Of a stretch of 64,000 nucleotides of DNA, positions 34,575 through 44,175 are shown piece after piece. The translations under genes were made by a program, and so were the position numbers. Under the pieces are notes generated by a model. The model made no database searches. It worked only from the letters and a program-made list of their open reading frames with translations, and was not told the DNA's origin. This DNA comes from an uncultured Candidatus Melainabacteria bacterium (lineage in GTDB: Bacteria > Cyanobacteriota > Vampirovibrionia > Gastranaerophilales > Gastranaerophilaceae). Location of the stretch: NCBI GenBank assembly GCA_947364235.1, contig CANARY010000006.1, forward strand, positions 124,001 through 188,000, written 5' to 3'. Position 1 is the first letter of the stretch, and each line of letters opens with the position of its first letter.

Positions 34575-35294
34575 ATATGCACTCACAATAATGTTTCTGG
34601 CTTCAAGAGCCTGCTCATGAGTCAAAGGCGGAACATCTTTTAGCGGATAATCAATCCCGAGATTTTCGTATTTTGGAACAGCCATGTCATGATAAGGTAG
34701 AACATCTAAAGCTGCTATATTATGCAAATCAGCAAGAAATTCTCCTAATTTAGTTAAATATTCTTCTTTAAAAGTGATTTCAGGAACAACAACGTGTCTT
34801 ACCCACATCGGTTTCTTTATCTCAGACAAATATTTTGCAAACTCTAAAATATTCTTATTAGAATGTTTTGTAAGCTTCTTATGTTCTTCATCATCAATGT
34901 GTTTAATATCCAGAAGTACCAGACTTGTATACTTCAAAAGCTCATCAATTTTATCTTTTGTCTGAGGAGTGAATAGTAAACCTGAAGTATCAAGAGCTGT
35001 ATGAATATCTTTTTCTCTTGCTTTTTTAAATAACTCAGTAACAAACTCTATTTGCAAAAGCGGCTCACCGCCTGTAACAGTAATCCCTCCTCCGCAAAAT
35101 GCTCTTACTCCTTCATATTGAGCAAGAATTTCATCTGCAGACATTTTTTTGCCTTCTCCTGTTAAATCCCAAGTATCAGGATTGTGGCAGTACTGACACC
35201 TTAACGGACACCCTTGTGTAAATACCACAAATCTGACTCCAGGCCCGTCAACTGTACCGCAGCTTTCTATTGAATGTATAATTCCTAACGTCAT
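34557..35294 (-). CDS. pflA: Pyruvate formate-lyase activating enzyme
   Basis: PflA is a radical SAM enzyme that places the radical on the glycine of PFL. The 245-aa product has the cluster motif GCPLRCQYCHNPDTW (CxxxCxxC), TGGEPLLQ and LLDIKHIDD, and matches the usual length. In this organism its substrate should be the separate 80-aa chain at 26307. The gene begins immediately after the plsY stop codon, forming a plsY-pflA operon on the minus strand. Confidence 0.97.
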   Translation of the reverse strand: MTLGIIHSIESCGTVDGPGVRFVVFTQGCPLRCQYCHNPDTWDLTGEGKKMSADEILAQYEGVRAFCGGGITVTGGEPLLQIEFVTELFKKAREKDIHTALDTSGLLFTPQTKDKIDELLKYTSLVLLDIKHIDDEEHKKLTKHSNKNILEFAKYLSEIKKPMWVRHVVVPEITFKEEYLTKLGEFLADLHNIAALDVLPYHDMAVPKYENLGIDYPLKDVPPLTHEQALEARNIIVSAYKKKRA

Positions 35295-35903
35295 TTATCT
35301 TACCTTATTTTCATTACCTTGTATCAAACGTTTAATATTTTCTCTATGTAAATAAACTATATAAATTGCACCAAGTGCGCAATAAGCAGTATAAGCGATT
35401 GGAGCTCCTAAAAAATACATTACAAAAGGAGAAATCAAAAGCGCGCAAATAGAACCAACAGAAACATATTTAGTCGTATAAGTTATCACACCCCAAACTA
35501 ACGCAATAATTAAACCGACAATCCAGTTCAATGCAAGAATAGTACCAACACCTGATGCAACAGATTTTCCGCCTTTAAATTGCAAGAATATAGATTTGCT
35601 GTGTCCGATGATAACAGCAATAGCAGCAATCACAGGCGCAATTCCGATTGACAGTCCAACTGTTACAAACATTTTTGCTAGAATAGGCGGAATTGCGCCT
35701 TTCAAAGCATCAAGAAGCATAACTATGAAGAAATAATTCTTACCAAGAACCCTTTTAACATTCGTTGCTCCTGTTGAGCCTGAACCTATTGTTCTAATAT
35801 CTTTACCTGTTTTTGCTTTAACGATTAAATACCCTGTTGGAATTGAACCTATTAAATAAGCAATAACCGCTGTTAATCCTAATTCTAAACAAATATGAAA
35901 CAT
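35295..35903 (-). CDS. plsY: Acyl-phosphate:glycerol-3-phosphate acyltransferase
   Basis: PlsY transfers an acyl group from acyl-phosphate to glycerol-3-phosphate in the first step of phospholipid synthesis. The 202-aa integral membrane protein has GSIPTGYL, RTIGSGSTGATNVKRVLGK and the motif FKGGKSVASGVG that line the active site, with five to seven hydrophobic helices. AAAGGAGG precedes the ATG. Confidence 0.96.
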   Translation of the reverse strand: MFHICLELGLTAVIAYLIGSIPTGYLIVKAKTGKDIRTIGSGSTGATNVKRVLGKNYFFIVMLLDALKGAIPPILAKMFVTVGLSIGIAPVIAAIAVIIGHSKSIFLQFKGGKSVASGVGTILALNWIVGLIIALVWGVITYTTKYVSVGSICALLISPFVMYFLGAPIAYTAYCALGAIYIVYLHRENIKRLIQGNENKVR

Positions 35904-35958
35904 CTGGCTGTCCTCCTTTTTTTATTATATCAAAATATGAGGTAAATGGAATAAATAT

Positions 35959-35987
35959 TTGCAAATTACATAAATATCATTTAAAAT
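35959..35987 (+). promoter_or_regulatory. Promoter of the NTPase-TPR gene, likely leaderless
   Basis: TTGCAA (35959) and TAAAAT (35982) are separated by 17 nt, and the ATG at 35994 follows after 6 nt. There is no ribosome binding site. Confidence 0.6.
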
Positions 35988-35993
35988 CGTGTT

Positions 35994-38237
35994 ATGGATT
36001 ATAGTTTTTTGAATAGCTCCTTTGATATAGAAAATATTAATCTTCCGGAATCCGAATGCATTAATAAGTTTCTGTTAAAGAACAATTACGCAGAAATAAT
36101 GAAAGCAGTCGAGTTTCTAAGCTCAGAAGAGAATATGCTCTATGTTCACGGTTTTCTCGGAACAGGAAAAAGGCAGTTTATAAATTATATTTCAGAATTA
36201 TTAAGTAAAGATGTGATTAAGCTTGAATATTACTGCAAGGCTGCAACTGTTTGTGACGATATTTTGCTATCGTTTATAGACACAGTTGAAAAAAATGCGC
36301 TTTCTAAAGCTATAAATCTTAACGCAAAAATTACAACACTTTCTGTTAAACTTCTACAATATATTTCTTCCATAAAAAAACCTTTTATCATAGTTTTAAA
36401 CTCTTATGACGATATAAGAGAAGAAAATTCTCCGCTTGTTCTTGAATTTCTTGAAAAGCTTGCTCAAAATCCAAACGTAAAAATCATAGCATCAACAAGA
36501 GCTATGACACCTGGAATTTTTGGAAGCATCAAAGTAAAAAAGAAAATTTTCTTGAAAGCTTTTACAAAAGAAATATTTAAAGAATTTGTAAGTTCTTATC
36601 AAATTTCCTGCACTGATACTGTTCTTGATGATTTTTATAAATACACAAGAGGATATTACTACTACACAGCAATTGCTTTAAAAATTGTTCAAGCGATAAA
36701 AACTTCTCTTAGTGATTTTCTAAGCAAATTTGCACAATCGGGTTTGAATTTTGACTCTTATATCGGACTAACATACATAAATTTAATTCCAGCAACTATA
36801 AGAAATTTCTTCTGGTTCTTGAGAACCGTGCGCCATGGGCTTTCTTTAAACGCCCTTGCGGTTTTTGAGCTGTATGATGAGTTCTCGCTTGAATACTTAA
36901 AATCAAACTTAATGATTTTTTTATCCAATGAAATTGTTTATGTACAAGATTATTTTCAGCAGAATATTGATATTTCAATCCCGGCAAAAACAGAAATCAA
37001 ACTTCATAAATACATAATAAATATTTATGAAAAACTTCTTAAAGAACCGCTTCAAACACGTGAAATATTGATTTCCAGACAAGCTTTAAGAGCAGAAATT
37101 GAATATCATAACAAACGAATAGAAGAAATAGAAAGCGGAAAAAATCCAACGCCGGAAATTGTTGAAACAGTCTCAACTAGAAAACCTGCGGATATTATTG
37201 AAAAATCTCCAACTATTGAAGAAAAGTTTAAACGGGCTAAAAAACTCGCTGAAGATAAAAAGAACACAGAAGCGATTGAAGCTTTTATCAGCGTATTAAA
37301 TTCGCAAGAAACTGACTTACATACTTTAATAGAAGCAAGAATACTGCTCGCAAGAACTTATAAAGAAGTCGGCAGCCTCCAAATGGCACAGCATTATTAT
37401 GAACTTGTTGAAAGCACTTATAAAAAAAACAATGAAGTTATAAATTTAAATTACCTGTATTACGAACTTACAGACCTTTATTTCTCCATGTACAAAACTG
37501 AAAGAGCAATCGAAACTGCAAAAAAAGTAATTTACTCAGTTGATACACCTCAATCTCTTATGGTATCAGCATGCACACTTCTCGGAAATATTTATTCATC
37601 TATAAATATTCCGGAAGAAGCTTACGTTTATTATGAAAAAGCCCTAGCTTCACTTGATGTAAATACAAACGATTCAACACATGCAGAACTATATTTTAAG
37701 TATGCACTTGCTAATGACGATAACCACGATGAAAAAAAAGCTTTTGAATATTATTCAAAATGCATAACAATTAATAAAAATAACCCTTACAAAGCGCTTG
37801 CATATTCTAATATGGGCTCTTGCTATTTTGATAATAACAATTATTCTGATGCGCTTGACTGTTTTAAAAAAGCCTATGACTTAGAAAAAGCAAATAACAA
37901 TTATGACGGCATATATTATAGCGCTTCACACCTTGCAAAAATCTGCATCAAAGAAAGAAATAAAAAAGCCCTTGAATACCTTATTGAAGCAAAACAAAGC
38001 GCCGAGTTTATAAACGAAGATTTTTATCTGCTTGAAGCAACAATCGCACTCGGAGACTACTATTACAATAATATTTCTCTCAATAAAAAAGCGCTTATTG
38101 AATACTTCAAAGCAAGAAGAATTGCCGAAACACTAGGCAGCGCTGTTGACAGCTCAAAAATACAGCATAGAATTAATGATATGAAACTTCGAATGGACAG
38201 CGAAGTTTTCAATGATATAGAGAAAAAATATGGATAA
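35994..38237 (+). CDS. STAND-like NTPase with C-terminal TPR repeats
   Basis: The N-terminal third resembles a STAND/AAA-type ATPase: a P-loop-like GFLGTGKRQF at residues about 54-63 and a Walker B-like KKPFIIVLNSYDD near 120. The P-loop has Arg where Ser or Thr normally binds Mg, so nucleotide hydrolysis is doubtful. A helical winged region follows, with a linker at about 380-410. Residues 410-740 hold TPR units (AIEAFISVLNSQ, AQHYYELVESTY, AYVYYEKALASL, ALDCFKKAYDLEK). Such proteins serve as signalling or regulatory switches. The stop codon overlaps rsmG by 8 nt. Function unknown. Confidence 0.7.
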   Translation: MDYSFLNSSFDIENINLPESECINKFLLKNNYAEIMKAVEFLSSEENMLYVHGFLGTGKRQFINYISELLSKDVIKLEYYCKAATVCDDILLSFIDTVEKNALSKAINLNAKITTLSVKLLQYISSIKKPFIIVLNSYDDIREENSPLVLEFLEKLAQNPNVKIIASTRAMTPGIFGSIKVKKKIFLKAFTKEIFKEFVSSYQISCTDTVLDDFYKYTRGYYYYTAIALKIVQAIKTSLSDFLSKFAQSGLNFDSYIGLTYINLIPATIRNFFWFLRTVRHGLSLNALAVFELYDEFSLEYLKSNLMIFLSNEIVYVQDYFQQNIDISIPAKTEIKLHKYIINIYEKLLKEPLQTREILISRQALRAEIEYHNKRIEEIESGKNPTPEIVETVSTRKPADIIEKSPTIEEKFKRAKKLAEDKKNTEAIEAFISVLNSQETDLHTLIEARILLARTYKEVGSLQMAQHYYELVESTYKKNNEVINLNYLYYELTDLYFSMYKTERAIETAKKVIYSVDTPQSLMVSACTLLGNIYSSINIPEEAYVYYEKALASLDVNTNDSTHAELYFKYALANDDNHDEKKAFEYYSKCITINKNNPYKALAYSNMGSCYFDNNNYSDALDCFKKAYDLEKANNNYDGIYYSASHLAKICIKERNKKALEYLIEAKQSAEFINEDFYLLEATIALGDYYYNNISLNKKALIEYFKARRIAETLGSAVDSSKIQHRINDMKLRMDSEVFNDIEKKYG

Positions 38238-38832
38238 ACTTATTATAAAAACCGATTTTACAAAATACAAAGAAGTTTTTTTAGAACAAAATACTAAACT
38301 AAACTTGATTTCAAAAAACGATGAAAAATATTTATTCGAAAAACACATTTTTGATTCGCTCGCAATCAAAATGTTTTTTGAAAAATATAAAATCTCAAGC
38401 GGAAATATTTTAGATATTGGCTGCGGCGGAGGCTTTCCCTGTGTACCTATTGCTCTCGAATTTCCGGAATTTCATATTACAGGAATAGACAGCATCCGAA
38501 AAAAAATCAACGCAATTAATGAAATGAAAACTGCGTTAGAATTAAACAATCTTAAAACAATCTGCGGCAGAGTTGAAAATTTAAAAGGACAAAAATTTGA
38601 TATAATAACAAGCCGTGCCGTTGCTGAACTCGGAAAAATCTGCGAATACGCACTTCCTTTACTTAAAAAAGACGGCTTCTTCGCTGCATACAAATCAAAA
38701 AAAGCGCTGGAAGAAATCGAAGGAGCTAAAAAAGTTTTAGCAAAACATAATGCAAAAGTTAAAGACATAATTACATATAATTTGCCGCTTGAAGAAGTTT
38801 ACGAAAGAAACTTGATTATTATATCTTATTAA
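38230..38832 (+). CDS. rsmG: 16S rRNA (guanine-527-N7)-methyltransferase
   Basis: RsmG (GidB) methylates G527 of 16S rRNA with SAM. The 200-aa product has the hallmark LNLIS near residue 24, EKHIFDSL, the SAM-binding GNILDIGCGGGFPCVPIA, and the TSRAVAEL catalytic loop. The gene overlaps its upstream neighbour by 8 nt and its 3' end overlaps the convergent waaA by 14 nt. Confidence 0.95.
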   Translation: MDKLIIKTDFTKYKEVFLEQNTKLNLISKNDEKYLFEKHIFDSLAIKMFFEKYKISSGNILDIGCGGGFPCVPIALEFPEFHITGIDSIRKKINAINEMKTALELNNLKTICGRVENLKGQKFDIITSRAVAELGKICEYALPLLKKDGFFAAYKSKKALEEIEGAKKVLAKHNAKVKDIITYNLPLEEVYERNLIIISY

Positions 38833-40045
38833 TTACAAAATCAATTGCGCCTCTTTGTGAGTCAAAAACATTTTTACAAGCATTTCTTGTCTGCTCGTAA
38901 AAATCCTTGTCATTCAATAATCTTTCAAGATATTCGTAAAATTCTTGAGAAGTCTTAACAACTTTGCCGGCTCCTGATTTCGATAAAATATCATAAATAT
39001 CCTTAAAATTAAAAACCGCAGGTCCTGAAACAACAGGTTTTTCAAAAATAGAAGCTTCCAAAGGATTATGCCCCCCTGTGTTATTGAAACTGCCGCCAAC
39101 AAAAGCTAAATCACACGCAGAATACATATTTTTAAGCTCACCAAGTGTATCAAGAATAATCACATCAGTATTTTCTGAGAATTTACCGCCTTTTGAACGC
39201 AATGCATAAGAAAGTCCATATTGGCTCAACAACTCTTTAATATCATTTACTCTTTCTAAATGCCTTGGTGCAATCATAAGCTTCAAATCGCAAGCTTTTG
39301 ATTTAAGTTTTTTATACGCTGAAATAACAATTTCATTCTCAGGCTTATGAGTACTTCCTGCCAAAAAAACTCTGAACCCTTCTTGCCCGACATCAACCTT
39401 ATCAGCAGAAATTTGTATATCAAATTTCAAATTACCCATAAGCTCGACTTTTTCCGGCTTCATACCAATAGAAATAAATTTCTCACAATCTTCCTGGCTC
39501 TGTGCATAAACAGAATCGTAATTATTCAAAACAAGCGAGAAAAAAGGTTTCATACGCTTGTAAGACGGGTAAGAAAGGTCAGAAATTCTTGCATTGATAA
39601 TAGAAAGCGGAATACCGCGTTTTTTACAGCTATAAGCATAATAAGGCCAAATTTCAGTCTCAACAATAAGTGAAGCAGAAGGTTTGATTTTATCCAGAAA
39701 ACGATTTACAGAAATCGGCATGTCAAACGGAAAATAAGTTATATAATCCGCAATACCTGCAAACTTTTTTTGAGCAATCTGCTGTCCTGCATAAGTAAAA
39801 GTCGTAACTACAATTTTATTATCAGGAAAGTTTTCGCGAACAGATTTCAAAAGATTTTCAATCGCAAGCGCTTCACCAACTGAACAACAGTGAATATGAA
39901 TGACTTTATCCTCTTTAGAAAAAGTTTTCACTCCTCCGAATTTTTCTTTCCAGCCGTGAGACTTTTTGTGCAAAACTCTTTCTATAAAAAAGAATGGCAA
40001 GTAAATAAAAAATAAAATTGTGATTATGATTTCTAAAAGTAACAC
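38819..40045 (-). CDS. waaA: 3-deoxy-D-manno-octulosonic acid (Kdo) transferase
   Basis: WaaA adds Kdo to lipid A precursor in the inner membrane, which shows a Gram-negative LPS-type envelope. The 408-aa product has an N-terminal membrane helix (IIITILFFIYLPFFFIERV), the HCCSVGEALA region, VETEIWPYY, AGSTHKPEN, and the CMP-Kdo site GGSFNNTGGHNPLEA. The start is a GTG with AAAGG 5 nt upstream. It follows a glycosyltransferase gene after 10 nt. Confidence 0.94.
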   Translation of the reverse strand: MLLLEIIITILFFIYLPFFFIERVLHKKSHGWKEKFGGVKTFSKEDKVIHIHCCSVGEALAIENLLKSVRENFPDNKIVVTTFTYAGQQIAQKKFAGIADYITYFPFDMPISVNRFLDKIKPSASLIVETEIWPYYAYSCKKRGIPLSIINARISDLSYPSYKRMKPFFSLVLNNYDSVYAQSQEDCEKFISIGMKPEKVELMGNLKFDIQISADKVDVGQEGFRVFLAGSTHKPENEIVISAYKKLKSKACDLKLMIAPRHLERVNDIKELLSQYGLSYALRSKGGKFSENTDVIILDTLGELKNMYSACDLAFVGGSFNNTGGHNPLEASIFEKPVVSGPAVFNFKDIYDILSKSGAGKVVKTSQEFYEYLERLLNDKDFYEQTRNACKNVFDSQRGAIDFVINKI

Positions 40046-40055
40046 AGCAGCCTTT

Positions 40056-40781
40056 CTAAGAATAGTATTTGTCGAGCCATTTTGTCGGTTTTACATAACG
40101 CAAACCGCCTTTGCCCATAAAACCTTTATATGCTTGCTCCGGAGTAGGCCTTCCATGAAAAACAATAATTTTAGCTTCGACAGGATCTTTTGCCATTTTA
40201 AAGAAATTAAGAGGAAACGGCTGCAGGCAGCTGCGTTTAAAACTTACACACCAGCTTGAATCCCAGTATTTTAAAATACCTTTTCGTTCCATTTCATAAG
40301 ACAAGAATGCTTGTTCATTTTTATAATCGTGGCGGATTTCATTGCCAAGTTTATAAAAATTTTCCAGAACTTCCGGATGTTTGCCGACTTCAAAACGGAA
40401 TACAGAAGAGTTGCCGATAATATCATCAGGAAAATCCCAATCTTTAACAATTAAAAATTCACCTTCTGCTTCAAAGAACGGAGTCAAATCATCACGAATT
40501 ACAATATCTAAATCTAAGAAAAGAGCTGTTCCTTCTAAATCTGCCAGCTGCTTATTAAATAAAGAAAGCTTTCTCCATCCTTTATCACCAATATGCGGAT
40601 TTTCTTCATAAGGCGGAAGCTCTCTAACTTCAATTCCTTCGTCCAAACCTTCTGAGTTATCAGTAAAGCATACAAATCTATGAGGCAGATTCAAATTTTT
40701 TTCTACCATGCGATAAAGTCGGTTTACATAATCTGCACCAAACTTTGTTCCCCATTTAATACAAATAACATTCTTTGTCAT
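40056..40781 (-). CDS. Glycosyltransferase, GT8-like
   Basis: The 241-aa product starts VICIKWGTKFGADYVNRLY, has RFVCFTDNSEG, a DLDIV metal-binding DxD motif at residues about 92-96, and late DSSWCVSFKRSC and VFHGRPTP segments. This pattern fits a retaining nucleotide-sugar transferase of the GT8 kind. GGAGAG precedes the ATG. It heads a two-gene operon with waaA, so it probably acts on the LPS core or another surface glycan. Confidence 0.8.
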   Translation of the reverse strand: MTKNVICIKWGTKFGADYVNRLYRMVEKNLNLPHRFVCFTDNSEGLDEGIEVRELPPYEENPHIGDKGWRKLSLFNKQLADLEGTALFLDLDIVIRDDLTPFFEAEGEFLIVKDWDFPDDIIGNSSVFRFEVGKHPEVLENFYKLGNEIRHDYKNEQAFLSYEMERKGILKYWDSSWCVSFKRSCLQPFPLNFFKMAKDPVEAKIIVFHGRPTPEQAYKGFMGKGGLRYVKPTKWLDKYYS

Positions 40782-40825
40782 ACAACTCTCCAGATAAATA
40801 TTTCTACACTCATATTATACAATAA

Positions 40826-40850
40826 ACAAAAAGGACAACGAAGTGTCCTT
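40826..40850 (-). terminator. Terminator of the large flagellar operon
   Basis: On the minus strand AAGGACA and TGTCCTT (40831-40850) form a 7-bp stem with a 6-nt loop followed by TTTTG, 50 nt after the flgL stop codon. Confidence 0.75.
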
Positions 40851-40902
40851 AAAAATGGTAAGTATATTAAAATTGTAGACTAATTCCAGTTAAAATTTAC
40901 AT

Positions 40903-41991
40903 CTATCTCATATAATTTAACAAGCTCATATTCATTGCAGATGAAGAAACCTGCAAACTTGCTTGATATGCATACTGAGCTTGAAGCCAGTTTGTTACAG
41001 CTTCTGCTATATCAACATCTCGAATTGAAGAAAGATAAGTTGTTAAATTTTCATTATTTGTCTCTAAAGTCGAAGTTGTCATCTCTAATCTGTTATAGAC
41101 GCCGCCAAACTTTGTCTGTTCTTCGCTTATTCTTGTCAATGATTTATCAAACATGCTAAGAGTTGAATTCATCAACTCATATCCTTCTTCAGTTTCACCA
41201 TTAAGCACCATTTCCAGAGAATTGCTGAGAAGCTTCATTGCCCCCATAACTCCTTCAGCTTCTTCTGGAGCTCCGTCAGTTAGATCTGCAATATCACCTT
41301 CATAAAGATTTCCATTTTCGTATCTAAAAACTTGTGCACCATTTTCAGTAGTTTCTAAAACGCGATTGCCTTTTGCATCTGTCCAAACTCCATTTCCAGG
41401 TTCAACAGCAGCTCTATAATACCCAAAAACTCTGTCGCCTGTTGTATTAATTGTTTCGAAAACTCCATCCGCAACTTCAGTTCGTCTAATATAATCAGGA
41501 TTATCATGAGGAGTTCCGCGATAAATAATATCACCATTCTCAGCTATTTCAAAAGGCGTAACCTTAGTATTTGTTCCGCCAAAGATATAATTATCATTAT
41601 ACTCTGTATTTGCAAGGTCAACCATCGTCTTAATATTTTCATCAACTTCAATTTTAAGAGCAGAAAGCGCTGTTTGAGAATAAGTCTGGTTGTTAGCTTG
41701 AACTGCTTTATCCCAAGTATGTGAAAGATATCCGCTTGCAAGCTCCATCAAATCATCAAGAGTACTAAGTTCGGTCATTCCAAGCTTTACGTTCTGAGCA
41801 AAAATATCTATTTGTCCTATCTGCCGGTTTGTATTTAATATATTAACCGCTGCAATAGGATCGTCTGTTATAGAATTGACCTTGCTTTGAGACGCAAGCT
41901 GTTCAGAAATCTTGTTATAATTATAAAGATTTTTTTGCATATCAGCAAACAATCTGTCATATTTTCCGCTTGTAGAAATTCTATTTACCAT
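40903..41991 (-). CDS. flgL: Flagellar hook-filament junction protein FlgL
   Basis: FlgL is the second junction protein between hook and filament. The 362-aa product begins RISTSGKYDRLFADMQKNLYNYNKISEQLAS, the flagellin-like coiled N-terminus, has NDNYIFGGTNTKVTPF in the middle, and ends with AVTNWLQAQYAYQASLQVSSS, the matching C-terminal helix. The gene lies 3 nt after flgK and is last in the operon. Confidence 0.95.
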   Translation of the reverse strand: MVNRISTSGKYDRLFADMQKNLYNYNKISEQLASQSKVNSITDDPIAAVNILNTNRQIGQIDIFAQNVKLGMTELSTLDDLMELASGYLSHTWDKAVQANNQTYSQTALSALKIEVDENIKTMVDLANTEYNDNYIFGGTNTKVTPFEIAENGDIIYRGTPHDNPDYIRRTEVADGVFETINTTGDRVFGYYRAAVEPGNGVWTDAKGNRVLETTENGAQVFRYENGNLYEGDIADLTDGAPEEAEGVMGAMKLLSNSLEMVLNGETEEGYELMNSTLSMFDKSLTRISEEQTKFGGVYNRLEMTTSTLETNNENLTTYLSSIRDVDIAEAVTNWLQAQYAYQASLQVSSSAMNMSLLNYMR

Positions 41992-41994
41992 AAG

Positions 41995-43599
41995 CTACCT
42001 TCCTAAACCCATTAAAGTATCAAGACAAGAATTACAAGTATTAAATACCTGTGCTGCAGCTGAATACGCAGTCTGATATTTTACCAAATCAACCAATTCT
42101 TCATTCAAATCAACACCCGTAGCATCTTTTATCTTTGACTGAATAGAATCAAGTACTTCGCTCTGCGTATCGAAAAGTGATTTTATATTGCTTCCTGCTG
42201 CTGCAACTTTACCAACAAGCCCTGTATAATACCCTTCAATTGACTGTCCATCAAGAGCTGCATTTTTTTCGTTTCTAGTTGCCAGCATATCCTTAACATT
42301 GGCTGCATTTCCAACTGCATTTACATCAAAATTAGCAGGATCATCAAAGAATGCGCAGGCAATTTTCCAGCAGCCGTCATCTGTCAGTAAATCAGGATTA
42401 ATCTGAATATTTCCTGCTGTTATTCCTGTGCCGTCACCGTTTGGACCAATAAAAATAAGATTTGCAGGGTCTGATGCTATTAATTTCTCAGTATCGTTCG
42501 GATCTATACAATATGCTCCTTTTCTTGTGTTCAAATTATTAAACACATCCGCTATTGTCTGACAAAGAGTATTAAGCCCGTTCATTACTGTTCCTGCATT
42601 GATTCCGTTTTCTCCGTCACCAAAATCCGTAGCAAAATGAAGCAGCCCTCCCAAAGTACCGGAAGTAAAAGCAGAGTTTGCATTGCCAACATTAACTTCA
42701 CCTGTTTCAGGATTTACAAGGCTCACAACAGCATTCTCACCTTTCCAATCATCCGGATAAAGAATAGGCGGATTTTGAGATTCGCAATAATCTTTTGCAG
42801 TTTGAAGCTTAAGCTCAGATTTTACAACAGAACCTTTTACTAAAGCATAGTTTCCGCTGTAAACATTAACAGAACCGTTTTCCTTTTCCTCTACCGTTAT
42901 ATTTGTAAACTCAGCAATATCATTCAGAAGCAAATCGCGCTGATCAAGCAGGTTGTTAGCTTCAAGAGTTCCTGTCTGAGTAGTTTGGAGCGCTTTATTA
43001 ACTTTTGCAAGCTCTTCCAGCTTATTATTTAAAACAGAATACTGCATATAAATTTTTGAATTTTTTAAGCTTTCTTCTGTCTCGCCATCACCAAGAGCAG
43101 CTGTTGTGTTTTGCTGCAGCATTTCATACTTAGCATTCATTGTAGATGCTAATGTCTTCGTAGTCTCGATAAAGTTAATCCTTGCTGTAGAACTAGAAGG
43201 ATATTCGTTCAAATTATTCAAAGCTTCATAAAATTTAGAAAGCGCTTTGTCAATACCAGTTCCTTCCAAATCATCTAAAATACTTGCTAAATCACCTAAA
43301 CCATCTAATTGCTGCTGGAGCTTGCTCTGCTCAGAAAGCTGGGTTCTGTAATAATTGCTCAAATACACATCATTATAACGCATTATATTTGCAATCTTTA
43401 CCCCGCCGTTTGCACGCACTTGATTTGCGACATTATTTCCGATAGCTCCCGCAATATTTCTAGTAACAAGGTTAGCACGCTGCTTATGATACCCGACTGT
43501 ATTCATATTCGCAACGTTATGAGAAACTACGCTTATCGCTTTTTCGTTTACCGAAAGCGTGTTCGCTGTCATATTTAATGATGATAATAAGCTAACCAT
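41995..43599 (-). CDS. flgK: Flagellar hook-associated protein FlgK
   Basis: FlgK is the first hook-filament junction protein. The 534-aa product has the rod/hook N-terminal motif ISVVSHNVANMNTVGYHKQRAN and the C-terminal NEELVDLVKYQTAYSAAAQVFNTC. Length is typical. It follows flgN after 62 nt containing a small hairpin. Confidence 0.96.
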   Translation of the reverse strand: MVSLLSSLNMTANTLSVNEKAISVVSHNVANMNTVGYHKQRANLVTRNIAGAIGNNVANQVRANGGVKIANIMRYNDVYLSNYYRTQLSEQSKLQQQLDGLGDLASILDDLEGTGIDKALSKFYEALNNLNEYPSSSTARINFIETTKTLASTMNAKYEMLQQNTTAALGDGETEESLKNSKIYMQYSVLNNKLEELAKVNKALQTTQTGTLEANNLLDQRDLLLNDIAEFTNITVEEKENGSVNVYSGNYALVKGSVVKSELKLQTAKDYCESQNPPILYPDDWKGENAVVSLVNPETGEVNVGNANSAFTSGTLGGLLHFATDFGDGENGINAGTVMNGLNTLCQTIADVFNNLNTRKGAYCIDPNDTEKLIASDPANLIFIGPNGDGTGITAGNIQINPDLLTDDGCWKIACAFFDDPANFDVNAVGNAANVKDMLATRNEKNAALDGQSIEGYYTGLVGKVAAAGSNIKSLFDTQSEVLDSIQSKIKDATGVDLNEELVDLVKYQTAYSAAAQVFNTCNSCLDTLMGLGR

Positions 43600-43645
43600 G
43601 TTTTACCTCTTTGTTTCTGTAACTAAGCAGCCAAAGCTTTATATC

Positions 43646-43661
43646 GGAGTACTTTTACTCC
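43646..43661 (-). other. Small hairpin between flgN and flgK
   Basis: GGAGTA and TACTCC form a perfect 6-bp stem with a 4-nt loop directly after the flgN stop codon. No T-run follows. It may tune or process the operon mRNA. Confidence 0.4.
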
Positions 43662-44159
43662 TTATACTTCTTCGCTTACTGTCCACATGTCATATTCATG
43701 CGAATCTGATTTTCCTGCCCCGTTATAATTACATCCTTGAGGGGCGAATGCATCAATAATTGATTCCAACATCTTGTTAGATATTATGATGCCATGTTTG
43801 AGTAATTCCACATTTTGATTATTTAATAACGTTATCTCCGGAATAAGTTTACAAATCTTTACTTTTCTTTCATTTAAAGCATCTGTATATTCAGGTGCAA
43901 ACTCTTCTGCTGATTTAATCAAACACGACATGTTTGCATCTTCTCCGGTTATCTCAATCGCAATTGTTTGTCTTTCAGCATTAAGCTTTAATATTGCATT
44001 ATTGAGGGCGATGATTTTGTTATCAAGAACGCCCAAATCGTCTGGCTTTGAGCTTTTCAAGACTTCTTTTTTCTCTGCAAAAAGTTCTTTTAGTTTAGAA
44101 TATGCTTTGATTTCTTTATCTAAGATATCTATTAAGTTTTTAAATTTTGTTTTATCCAT
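43662..44159 (-). CDS. flgN: FlgN-like flagellar export chaperone
   Basis: FlgN binds FlgK and FlgL in the cytoplasm before export. The 165-aa product is almost fully helical (FKNLIDILDKEIKAYSKLKEL, KSSKPDDLGVLDNKIIALNNAIL), with no signal peptide, and lies directly before flgK and flgL, as expected. Sequence similarity in this family is weak, so context carries much of the call. Confidence 0.82.
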   Translation of the reverse strand: MDKTKFKNLIDILDKEIKAYSKLKELFAEKKEVLKSSKPDDLGVLDNKIIALNNAILKLNAERQTIAIEITGEDANMSCLIKSAEEFAPEYTDALNERKVKICKLIPEITLLNNQNVELLKHGIIISNKMLESIIDAFAPQGCNYNGAGKSDSHEYDMWTVSEEV

Positions 44160-44175
44160 AATCGTAATCTCTTAA

